A stretch of DNA of 10,203 bases from Pseudomonadota bacterium (GTDB lineage Bacteria; Bdellovibrionota; Bdellovibrionia; Bdellovibrionales; JAEYZS01), in assembly GCA_023427925.1 (NCBI GenBank), contig JAEYZS010000085.1, positions 1 through 10,203 on the forward strand, in the 5' to 3' direction. Of the stretch, positions 1-7,668 are shown piece after piece (position 1 is the first letter of the stretch; every line of letters begins with the position of its first letter). The notes below the pieces were generated by a model that was not told the DNA's origin, made no database searches, and saw nothing but the letters and a program-made list of their open reading frames with translations. The position numbers and the translations under genes are program-made.

Positions 1-2
1 AA

Positions 3-500
3 CTCTTAAATGAGGACTCTCAAGGTGATATTTTTTCTGCTGCGACCGTGCTCGCCGAGTTGAACGGGAAGGAGTTACCGGCTGAATTGAAAGTACAGGT
101 AGCAAATTTGCCAGTTACAAAACAAAAGGATAAGCTATTTGAGGTTCTGCAAGCTCTTCAGGTCATCAGCGATCGCAGCATGTTTGAAAATTTGTTAAAT
201 GTTTACTCCAACAATTTTAAGATAGCCATATCCTATCGGCCTCTTGAATATTGTAAAGATGCATTGACCAAGGTCTTATACATAAAAGCTGCGGACGCGC
301 CTGAAGTTTTAGTAAGATTAATTAGACGAAAAGGCTACAGTGACGATCATGGATGGGGTGCATTGACTCTTCAACCAGTTGATGTCCATGAGGTCAATGG
401 TCGTCACCGTACTTTTCTGAAGCCTCCCTTTGTTGCCAATGTAGCGAACATATTTGATGAATGGTTAAGGAAAATCCAGGACAGTTACTCCTATTCATAG
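3..500 (+). CDS. NRPS, C-terminal part of type I thioesterase domain (5' partial)
   Basis: This is the last 165 codons of a gene that is open through the left edge; the GTG at 48 is an internal codon, not a start. The visible part matches the second half of an alpha/beta-hydrolase thioesterase domain that ends NRPS chains and releases the peptide by hydrolysis or cyclisation. It shows the helical lid, then the segment NVYSNNFKIAISYRP (the usual 'N..a...Y.P' region), then a GWG element followed by VDVHEVNGRHRTFLKPP. The His codon at 405-407 in that last motif is the expected catalytic His. The catalytic Ser (GxSxG) and Asp lie upstream, outside the window. After the conserved 'P.v..va..i..WL' helix the protein ends 8 residues later, so this is the true C-terminus of the synthetase. 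Its stop overlaps the stop of the convergent dioxygenase gene. A free-standing hydrolase is possible but less likely, given the NRPS genes nearby. Confidence 0.85.
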   Translation, partial: LLNEDSQGDIFSAATVLAELNGKELPAELKVQVANLPVTKQKDKLFEVLQALQVISDRSMFENLLNVYSNNFKIAISYRPLEYCKDALTKVLYIKAADAPEVLVRLIRRKGYSDDHGWGALTLQPVDVHEVNGRHRTFLKPPFVANVANIFDEWLRKIQDSYSYS

Positions 501-1340
501 AGAAAAGTTCACGTCACGCCAATTGCTTAGTTCTTCAGTTGTCCAGAGTTGGGGAAAAAATATTATGGGTTGACGTGAGGGCGAAAGGTAGGTACGCCAG
601 TTAGTTCCACCGGTTCCTTCTTGATGGGGATCTTGTCCAAGATAGTGAGCTGCAATCTTAAGATGTATAAATCGCCAAGTATGATTGACTACGAAGTCAA
701 ACGCTTTCATCCAATTAGTTAATTCGGGAAATAGACTCGAAGATTGATATCGCTTTGTATAAATAGCATTCAGGTTTTTGGAGCTGTTCTCTTTTGCAAG
801 CAAGTTTAACTCACCTGACCACTTACTTTCAAACATTGTGAGTGTCCTTGTAGGAACGCCATCGCTTCCTGCTGCGCCAGATTTCCAATAAATATTATGC
901 AGGAAATCGCCACTTTGTAAGTTTTGCTCTTGGTGTTGTCTCGACAAATTTATCAGCTCGGTACTTAATAATTCAATTACCCTGAATTGGAACGATTGAA
1001 ATCCGCTCGATGGTTCGAGGATGTCCCTGAAGCTTAAAAACTGATTTTTTTCAATGATTTGAGGAATGTTTGCAAAATAGGCGGAAATTGAATCAAACTG
1101 AATAACGCAACGTTTTAGTTTACTAAGGAAGATGGAGTCGCCCATTTGTTCATCGTGGACTATTTGTTTTAGTTCGTGAATGATCAAGTTGAAATGCAAT
1201 TCTGTGAGTTGATGTGAAACGATAAAGACTTTCTCATCGGGAATAGTGGTTTTTGGTTTGCATAAGCTTAGTAGCTTCGGGATGTTCATATACTCCCAAT
1301 AAGTAACTTTCTTTCTAGAGAAAAAGTTTTTAAAGTACAT
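495..1340 (-). CDS. Tryptophan 2,3-dioxygenase-family heme enzyme
   Basis: The family uses a His-ligated heme to insert O2 into an indole ring, making N-formylkynurenine from tryptophan. Numbering from the upstream TTG at 1409 (304 residues), I see YWEYMNIPKLL (37-47), DEKVFIVSHQLTEL (58-71) with the active-site His66, FRDILEPSSGFQSFQFR (127-143) with Arg128 at the carboxylate-binding position, WRFIHLKIAAHYLG (245-258) with His249 as the expected heme ligand, and the GTGGT loop (265-269). The order and spacing match authentic tryptophan dioxygenases. I place the start at the ATG at 1340 (281 residues, usual family length); the TTG at 1409, just after a stop, is the longest alternative. Next to an NRPS the enzyme probably makes a building block rather than serving catabolism. 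No kynurenine formamidase is visible. Relatives in the heme-dependent aromatic oxygenase superfamily also act as monooxygenases or on tyrosine, so the substrate is not certain. Confidence 0.85.
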   Translation of the reverse strand: MYFKNFFSRKKVTYWEYMNIPKLLSLCKPKTTIPDEKVFIVSHQLTELHFNLIIHELKQIVHDEQMGDSIFLSKLKRCVIQFDSISAYFANIPQIIEKNQFLSFRDILEPSSGFQSFQFRVIELLSTELINLSRQHQEQNLQSGDFLHNIYWKSGAAGSDGVPTRTLTMFESKWSGELNLLAKENSSKNLNAIYTKRYQSSSLFPELTNWMKAFDFVVNHTWRFIHLKIAAHYLGQDPHQEGTGGTNWRTYLSPSRQPIIFFPQLWTTEELSNWRDVNFSL

Positions 1341-1497
1341 AAATTTCAGTATTTTGTTTCCAGGTATGTTGATAAATGGTTTTTCTTGGTAAAGCGGTAA
1401 TTTGGTCAACGGCGGTTAAGGGCAATTAAACGAATCAATAGCTAACTTCATCTTAAAACCTCAATTATCTAAATTGGCTGGTGTCGCACAATGTTAT

Positions 1498-2193
1498 ATG
1501 GATATTTTTTCGTTACGTAATATTCATGTTTTGAAATTCGATCAACGCACAGATGATGCTTTGAAGAAGGTTTCAATGTGGGCCAAAAATTATTTAGTAT
1601 TGCCCCATAATGATCTCGGCCGAAGTGGACCTGTTTGCCCGTTCGTGAAGAACGCCGTCGATTCACATAATGCCTTATTTTTTTCTGTTGAATCAATTTC
1701 CTCTGGATGTGAGTTTGAGAAATTGGAAAACGTCATTTTGCAACGACTTGTCCAATACCGCAATTTAAGCGTTGATTCGCAAGCGGAGAACTACAAGGCG
1801 CTGATGATCCTGTTTCCAGAACTTGAAGATTGCGCGGAAACATCGTTACTTATCGATAAAATTCATAAGAAGTTGAAACCTATTTTCGTAAGAGATTACC
1901 TGATGCTCGGTCAATTCTATCCTTCTTGTAACGAAAGTGGCCTTCATAATCCTGATTTTCGACCACTCACGTCTCCGATTCCGTTATTTGTTATAAGGGA
2001 GATGCAGGTTTTAGACCTACCGTTTTTAGCCCATGATGTTGAATTCATCCGATCGTATTGTAATAAGTTCGGCATTAATGATCGCTCAAGTCTTGACAAG
2101 TTGGTCGCCTCTATGAAACTTCCCAAGTTGCCAAACAAATGGGAATATTATTCCGAAAGAGTTTTTTCCATGTGGCATCGGAAAGCTTTTTAA
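1498..2193 (+). CDS. DUF6875-like protein of unknown function
   Basis: A soluble protein of 231 residues with no signal peptide or membrane segment. Its features recall the DUF6875 family, sometimes seen beside natural-product genes: a Trp-rich start, LGRSGPVCPFV at 40-50 with Cys47, LGQFYP at 137-142, NPDFRPLTSPIPLFVIREM at 151-169, then VLDLPFL and a C-terminal helical part. I recognise the family from these motifs from memory, so the name is tentative, and no reaction is known to me. The ATG at 1498 is taken as the start; a TTG at 1474 would add 8 residues. The gene is divergent from the dioxygenase and converges on the halogenase-like gene with only 6 bases between the stops. That packing between two tailoring genes suggests a role in the same pathway (inference). 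Confidence 0.7.
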   Translation: MDIFSLRNIHVLKFDQRTDDALKKVSMWAKNYLVLPHNDLGRSGPVCPFVKNAVDSHNALFFSVESISSGCEFEKLENVILQRLVQYRNLSVDSQAENYKALMILFPELEDCAETSLLIDKIHKKLKPIFVRDYLMLGQFYPSCNESGLHNPDFRPLTSPIPLFVIREMQVLDLPFLAHDVEFIRSYCNKFGINDRSSLDKLVASMKLPKLPNKWEYYSERVFSMWHRKAF

Positions 2194-2199
2194 TAGTTT

Positions 2200-3933
2200 T
2201 TACCAGGTAAAATTAAAAAACTGATCAATTCTTTTTTTCAATTCTTGGGGCATAATAACCGCACGCAATTGATCGAGCACAGGGTTGTGATATTGTTCTG
2301 CGCTCGGTATCAGCGGCGCGTTGAGGTACCATTCGGCTTTATTTAAAGAAATTGCTTCGGGATTTACAGTGAAATAATTACCAAATTTCTCAAGTTGCTC
2401 AGGCATAATATCCTCTATTGCTAAGATGAAAATTGCAGCCGCTAATTTTTCCAGAATCTCTTCGTTTTTCTTATATTCATCAAGTGGTTCATGCTGCTTT
2501 TTTATATTTCGCTGAAATATGTTGTGCAGAAACGGTATTCGTAGGTAGTCAATGAATTCAAATTTAACTTTGTTTGGACTGCGATTGACCCAATCCACAA
2601 ATAGTTCCTTCAAGTTGGAGGAGACGACAAAGAACTTTGAGGTGATCTTCCTTAGTTCAATATTGTTCGCTGGATTAAGGAAGGTTCTGTTAAACATTTG
2701 GCTTGCAACAAACGACCATCCCATTGCAACGTCCCATACGAAACTTAGGAACATTACCTGCTGGTTGTCAAAAAGTAAATATGTGGCGTGGATTGTTTTA
2801 ATTAGCCAATCGTTGTAAGAGATAATAAAGTTATTGAAAAAATTTATTAGCTCGGTGTCGAGATAATTTTGGTTTTCGGCTTCAATCATTCTTGTAATCA
2901 TGGTATTTCCGAATCCAATGACGTTGGATCCAGGGGAATAATAGGGATCGGAAAAAAGTCCAGATTCACCAGTACATGCCCAGCCTTGTTCCGAAAACAC
3001 CTGCTTAGAAGAATATGAATAGTTTTTAATAGCAAGAAAGTCTATGATGTCAAATCCCTCTAAATGTTCAGCGATTTTAGGCTCGAACCGTCGAAGCCAT
3101 TCAATTGCTTTGTGTTTGGAGCTATAGGTAATTATTGGATGTATTTTTTCATGCGTCACAATTCCAAGACTAGTGTTTCCAGATGACAACGGAATTACCC
3201 AGACCCAATATCCCTTCCCGACAAAATGAGTTGTCGAGTAGTAGCGCGCCCTCAACGGTACTCTCTTATGCCATTCGGTATTTGTTGTTGGTACAAAATG
3301 TGTATAGTCAAACTTGCCTTTAACCCGAAACCATGCAGAACTGCGATTTTCATCGACACTAATTTTAAGCTGAAATTTGCGTTGTAAAAAATTTCTCCTG
3401 CCCATTGCGTCTACAATCCAGCGTGCACTTAATGTTTTTGTTTTATCGGTTGTGAGATCTCTAAAGGTAACTGTATTGTCCGCGTGACCGTCGGTAATAG
3501 TAATATCGTCCACGGAAATATTATCCACTAGTTCGATGCCCATGTCGGAAAGGATATTCCACAGGTCAGTCTCAAATAGTCCTCTATCAATTTGAAATGA
3601 ATCATACGGAGGATAAGTCGACAATCCGATTTCTGTCCGTTCAGAGATACATTTCGTGGGATCACCCAAAAAATATCGTAATCCTAGTTTAGTTAATTGG
3701 TTATTCTTGAAATATGCGCCTAATTGCAAGACATCTTTAAGATAATTTGCTGCTATTTCAACTGTAGATTCACCGACCTTCCATGTGGCTGGAGGAAAAG
3801 GGAATCTGTTTTTTTCTAAAACAACAATGTGAATTGAAGGGATTGTGATTTTCAATTGTCTGGCTAACGTAAGCCCCGCTAATCCTCCTCCACAAATGAT
3901 AACGCCGGGATTGCTCGGAATTGATTGATCCAT
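2200..3933 (-). CDS. Flavin-dependent halogenase-like oxidoreductase
   Basis: A 577-residue flavoprotein. It opens with the FAD-binding Rossmann motif VIICGGGLAGLTLARQL (11-27), followed by WKVGES (51-56), Lys82 in LTKLGLRYF at the place of the catalytic lysine of flavin halogenases, and WVWVIP (243-248), the WxWxIP signature that separates halogenases from monooxygenases. A second flavin-contact segment is TGESGLFSDPYYSPGSN (321-337). Such enzymes use FADH2, O2 and halide to make HOCl and chlorinate or brominate aromatic rings, some on carrier-bound amino acids. Two points urge caution: the second segment has GES where GDA is usual, and the C-terminal half (about 350-577) is longer than in many relatives. 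A flavin dehydrogenase or hydroxylase of the same fold remains possible. The ATG start is 30 bases after the A-T gene stop, so the two are very probably co-transcribed. A flavin reductase is not in the window. Confidence 0.8.
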   Translation of the reverse strand: MDQSIPSNPGVIICGGGLAGLTLARQLKITIPSIHIVVLEKNRFPFPPATWKVGESTVEIAANYLKDVLQLGAYFKNNQLTKLGLRYFLGDPTKCISERTEIGLSTYPPYDSFQIDRGLFETDLWNILSDMGIELVDNISVDDITITDGHADNTVTFRDLTTDKTKTLSARWIVDAMGRRNFLQRKFQLKISVDENRSSAWFRVKGKFDYTHFVPTTNTEWHKRVPLRARYYSTTHFVGKGYWVWVIPLSSGNTSLGIVTHEKIHPIITYSSKHKAIEWLRRFEPKIAEHLEGFDIIDFLAIKNYSYSSKQVFSEQGWACTGESGLFSDPYYSPGSNVIGFGNTMITRMIEAENQNYLDTELINFFNNFIISYNDWLIKTIHATYLLFDNQQVMFLSFVWDVAMGWSFVASQMFNRTFLNPANNIELRKITSKFFVVSSNLKELFVDWVNRSPNKVKFEFIDYLRIPFLHNIFQRNIKKQHEPLDEYKKNEEILEKLAAAIFILAIEDIMPEQLEKFGNYFTVNPEAISLNKAEWYLNAPLIPSAEQYHNPVLDQLRAVIMPQELKKRIDQFFNFTW

Positions 3934-3963
3934 TTTTTTTGATTTATTGTCTTAATTATGAAG

Positions 3964-6384
3964 CTAATAACTCATTCTTTTTTTTAAGATATTGTTGATC
4001 AACTCTTCTATCGACTGATTTTCCATCAGTTCGCTCATGGTAATTGGATATTTCTCTTTGATCAACTCCAACAGTTTTAATGCCATTAGTGAACTACCGC
4101 CGATGTTGAAGAAGTTGTCTCTTATCCCTATTTTCTGATCGATAAAGATTTTTTTCCAAAGGACCACCAACTCGTGTTCAAGATGGGTGCGCGGTGCGAG
4201 GTAGGTGTTCTCTGAAGATTCGGCAATAGTTAGTAACGCATCCTTGTTTACCTTTCCATTTGGCGTATGGGGAAATCTCGCTACCTGTATTACTTTGTCT
4301 GGAATCATGTAAGACGGTATTATTAGCAACAGCGCCTGTTTGATTTCATTTGAGGAAACTGCTTTATCAGCGATCACAAATGCCACAAGGCTTTGGATGG
4401 TATCATCTCCAGCGATCGGTATGATAACAGCATGGGAAATATGAGGTAGTTTCACGATTGCTTCTTCAATTTCGACTATACTAACACGATTTCCTCGAAT
4501 TTTTAGAAGCTGATCTTTTCGCCCAGTATATTTTAATTTTCCATTAGATAGCCATTTTCCAAAATCGCCAGTTTTATACATCCGAACAGAACTGTCATGT
4601 CCATTGCCGACATTTACAAAACTATAGTGGGTTAACTCCGGTGCATTAAGGTATCCTCTACCTACACCAACCCCAGAAATCCAAATTTCTCCTTCGATTC
4701 CAATAGGAACTGGCTTCTGGTGTTTGTTGAGAATGTGAATGCCCAGGTTTTCGATAGCAGTGCCGATCGGAAGAAAATTAGACAACTCGCCATCCACGTA
4801 CTCAAAAATAGTTGCGCAAACACTGACCTCGGTAGGACCGTAAGCGTTAAAAAACTGGACCGATTTAGATGCAGCATGAGCAATTTTGACACTGCATGCC
4901 TCTCCGGCAGCAATTAAACGGCGAAGGCTGTTGATCTTCTCAAATGGCAGTAATGCAATGTACGATGGTGGGAGGGTTACCGTTGTTGCGCAGCTTTGTT
5001 GCAACATGCGATGGAGCATCACTTCTTTGATTGACTCCTGATCCGGAATAACCAAACAGGCGCCAGAATTGAGCGCCATGAAGATTTCCGAAATGCTTGC
5101 GTCAAAAGAAATACTTGCGAATTGTAGAATACGATCTAAATTCGTAATTCCAAATTGTTCAATTTGCGCCATGCACATATTCAGAACACCTTGATGCTCG
5201 ATCGCCACACCTTTTGGAGTTCCGGTGGTTCCCGAAGTATAAATAACATATGCAAGTGAGTTAGGTTCGATTGCATAAAGTTTGTTTCCAATCAACGATG
5301 GTTGTTTTTTGACAAAAAATCCGGAAAACAATTCGTCAATAGAGATGACCTGATCGTTTTCGTACGATTCATTAGTGTCGCATATAACCATCCGTGGTGT
5401 GCCGTCCTGCAAGATATTATTCACTCTTTGCTTGGGCAACTGGGGGTCCAATGGTAAGAATGCACAACCACTCTTTAGTACAGCCAGTATTAGAATTATC
5501 ATTTTTTCCGATCGAGAAATATTGAGCGCAATAATATCTCCTTTTCTGAGTTGGAATTTGTTTTGTAATAGTGTGGCAAGTTCGTTCGAATGAAAATTAA
5601 GTTCACCATAACTTAATTGTAAATCTTTAAACACCACCGCTGTGCTATCAGGTGATGTTGCAGCGTGTTGTTCAAATGGTATATGAATTAGTTTTAAGGG
5701 GAAGGCTTTCGTTCGAATCACAGGAGTACTTAATTTTTTCAACTGCACTTTTTCCTTTACGTCAAAAATATCTATGGTGGAAACCAATGATCGGGCGTCT
5801 GCAATTATGTCTTCTAGTACGCGGTTGAAATGGTTAAATATGTTGGATATAAAATGACCTTCATAATGAGCATCGTCGAATCTAATTTCAATATCCCTAA
5901 GAGAAAAGAAGAAGTACAGATCATAAGACGCAAGTTGATTTGCCTCAAAATTTCTGAAGGACACAAAGATATTTGAAAGGTTAGTGGGGGCTTCAGATTC
6001 CTTGCTAAGATTTAGGTATGCCTCTTTTAGAGCGTTTTGGGCTGAAATTAGACAGTCTCGAATTGAGCTGTTGTCGCTAAATTCAATCGAAATGGGCACG
6101 CGCGCCTGATCATTGCCACTCCACGGAACGACTGGGAGGTTAGTCATGATCACCACTTCGTCAGCTGACGTATAGCGTCTCAGCAAAATTGAGATAACAG
6201 AAAGATAGGTCAAATAAATCCCTTCCGGCCGATTCTCATATTGTCTATTTAGCAGGTCATAAGATTTGGGATCAATAATTGAACGCTGCTTCCTCAATAT
6301 TCCGGCTGAGCCATTGACAGCTGATTCCTGTCGAAACAGAAATGGGGCCGATCCGGGTTCCAACGGTTGTAAGCGATTTGGCAC
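3964..6384 (-). CDS. Stand-alone NRPS adenylation-carrier protein with half condensation domain
   Basis: An 806-residue protein. Residues 1-215 match the C-terminal half of a condensation domain; the N-terminal half with the HHxxxDG motif is absent. Residues 235-720 form a complete adenylation domain that activates an amino acid as its AMP ester: A3 IYTSGTTGTPKG (381-392), A4 FDAS (427-430), A5 NAYGPTE (513-519), A7 YKTGD (603-607), A8 GRKDQLLKIRG (621-631), A10 PNGKVNK (708-714). Residues 730-800 are a carrier domain, DNFFNIGGSSLMAL, with phosphopantetheine expected on Ser765. Aligning to PheA, I read the pocket as D428 A429 S432 T470 I491 A493 A514 V522 C523 K711. That is one residue from a published tyrosine code (DASTVAAVCK) and close to phenylalanine codes. 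Start is GTG at 6384, soon after an in-frame stop. Lacking a working condensation domain, it should load an aromatic amino acid in trans. It lies 30 bases before the halogenase-like gene. Confidence 0.96.
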   Translation of the reverse strand: MPNRLQPLEPGSAPFLFRQESAVNGSAGILRKQRSIIDPKSYDLLNRQYENRPEGIYLTYLSVISILLRRYTSADEVVIMTNLPVVPWSGNDQARVPISIEFSDNSSIRDCLISAQNALKEAYLNLSKESEAPTNLSNIFVSFRNFEANQLASYDLYFFFSLRDIEIRFDDAHYEGHFISNIFNHFNRVLEDIIADARSLVSTIDIFDVKEKVQLKKLSTPVIRTKAFPLKLIHIPFEQHAATSPDSTAVVFKDLQLSYGELNFHSNELATLLQNKFQLRKGDIIALNISRSEKMIILILAVLKSGCAFLPLDPQLPKQRVNNILQDGTPRMVICDTNESYENDQVISIDELFSGFFVKKQPSLIGNKLYAIEPNSLAYVIYTSGTTGTPKGVAIEHQGVLNMCMAQIEQFGITNLDRILQFASISFDASISEIFMALNSGACLVIPDQESIKEVMLHRMLQQSCATTVTLPPSYIALLPFEKINSLRRLIAAGEACSVKIAHAASKSVQFFNAYGPTEVSVCATIFEYVDGELSNFLPIGTAIENLGIHILNKHQKPVPIGIEGEIWISGVGVGRGYLNAPELTHYSFVNVGNGHDSSVRMYKTGDFGKWLSNGKLKYTGRKDQLLKIRGNRVSIVEIEEAIVKLPHISHAVIIPIAGDDTIQSLVAFVIADKAVSSNEIKQALLLIIPSYMIPDKVIQVARFPHTPNGKVNKDALLTIAESSENTYLAPRTHLEHELVVLWKKIFIDQKIGIRDNFFNIGGSSLMALKLLELIKEKYPITMSELMENQSIEELINNILKKRMSY

Positions 6385-6434
6385 TTCAGCATTTAGTTTA
6401 AATTAACGATATACAACAGCGGTTAGCAAAAGTT

Positions 6435-7604
6435 TTATCGTTGGCGGCTAAGCATGTAGTATCTTACTCCCAGAAGAATAAACAATGGCAGCAATGCCCA
6501 CGAAAAATTCTGGACATTGGTTATCCATGCAACTACTAAAAGTATAAGCAGACTGAGCAGTACAATGAAATACACCCTATGCCACCTCGGCTTGCTTAAA
6601 CGAAGAAATGTTATTGATACAATGACGTTACCAGGAAAGGCCCAAAGAATATTTAAATTATTGGCGGCGGCATCATGATCCGTAAATAGCCAAAGAAAGA
6701 GAAGGACTATTCCGACAACGCCCGTCATAAAAAAAATGAGAGCGTCAAATAATTTTAAAGCACTGCCATTTTTATTCTTCACCCGGCTAAAAAGAAAAAG
6801 AACGCAACCCAAAATAACCCAGGTGACAATCGGGGAAATCGTTAAGGATTGGTCTTTTTTTTCGGCGTCACCCTCAAACAGAATGAGCGTTTCTTGCACC
6901 AACGGAGAGGAGGTCGGATCGCGTGTAATCGTCGCACGAGACAGACCTTCAAAGACCATTTCCGGTAAAAACATGCATTCTTCTGCCGTCAATGTTTTGT
7001 CGAGCGGCGATCCCAAGGGTATAACTATTGCCAAACTCGACCAGGAGTTGTCCGGAACGTACTGTCGGATGAGCTGTCGGTACGTGAATACTCGGTCAAT
7101 TCGTTGATTAGAAAATCTTAGGTCGTCTCCAAGGGTCGACTTAAGCACTTCGATTATTTTGGTGGCACAATTGTCCGTAAAATAGTCGTAACGATAGTCA
7201 GCGTTTTCTGGTAACGCATTGTGCATTAGGAATTCAAATATTTTGTTCTTTTCCTCTAGGGTTAGATTTAATACCTGCTCTTTGACCCATCTCCCTTCCC
7301 TGACATATGAAGTTGGAAAATGCACGAAGTCATATGCACTAAGTTTGTAGATACTATTACCAAGCGCAAAACGTAGGTAGAAATTGGATGCGTCAAAATC
7401 AAACGTTCCATAATTGAATACAACATCGATATTGCGGTCTGGATCTTTTATGCGGAATGCAGTGTGTCCAAAGGCAAAGTAGAGTTCATCACCCGGACCG
7501 CAGGTAAGTACCGAAACACTTGCACCCTCTCCCAATCGAATCGGCGCAGCTGAGGCGCAAGGAATCGACAATATTACTATCAACGATAATACGACGCATT
7601 TCAT
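6435..7604 (-). CDS. DUF4105 (Lnb N-terminal periplasmic domain) membrane protein
   Basis: A 389-residue protein. MKCVVLSLIVILSIPCASA is a clear signal peptide, so I start at the ATG at 7604 rather than the TTG at 7619. A periplasmic domain follows with DUF4105 hallmarks: LTCGPGDELYFAFGHTAFR, VVFNYGTFDFD, EGRWVKEQVLNLT and YRYDYFTDNCATK. The paired FGHTA His and DNC Cys look like a permuted papain/NlpC-type dyad, which is inference; the function of the family is not established. About five hydrophobic helices fill the C-terminal third (from about residue 257), so the domain is tethered to the inner membrane. This family is common in Bacteroidota and not specific to NRPS clusters. The stop lies 50 bases before the A-T gene on the same strand, so it could be the first gene of that operon or an unrelated neighbour that supplies the promoter. 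Confidence 0.82.
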   Translation of the reverse strand: MKCVVLSLIVILSIPCASAAPIRLGEGASVSVLTCGPGDELYFAFGHTAFRIKDPDRNIDVVFNYGTFDFDASNFYLRFALGNSIYKLSAYDFVHFPTSYVREGRWVKEQVLNLTLEEKNKIFEFLMHNALPENADYRYDYFTDNCATKIIEVLKSTLGDDLRFSNQRIDRVFTYRQLIRQYVPDNSWSSLAIVIPLGSPLDKTLTAEECMFLPEMVFEGLSRATITRDPTSSPLVQETLILFEGDAEKKDQSLTISPIVTWVILGCVLFLFSRVKNKNGSALKLFDALIFFMTGVVGIVLLFLWLFTDHDAAANNLNILWAFPGNVIVSITFLRLSKPRWHRVYFIVLLSLLILLVVAWITNVQNFSWALLPLFILLGVRYYMLSRQR

Positions 7605-7668
7605 CGAGGTACGTTTCAAAGATCTTTGTGCGAAAATTGAAAAATCATAGCCAAACCGATAAGGTTCT

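Noticed and set aside
1469..1696. 75-codon minus-strand frame
   Set aside because: It is fully antisense to the DUF6875-like gene, which has recognisable family motifs.
2197..2211. Inverted repeat TTTTACCAGGTAAAA at a convergent gene junction, considered as a bidirectional terminator
   Set aside because: The stem is only about 5 A/T-rich pairs with a 5-base loop, and it falls within the last codons of the halogenase-like gene; too weak to call.
6385..6434. Possible integron attC site (TAAC and GTTA half-sites) between the DUF4105 and A-T genes
   Set aside because: The half-sites are only about 14 bases apart, far shorter than attC sites, there is no integrase, and gene order does not look like cassettes.
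6736..7107. 123-codon + strand frame
   Set aside because: It is antisense to the DUF4105 gene, whose motifs and helices are continuous through this stretch.
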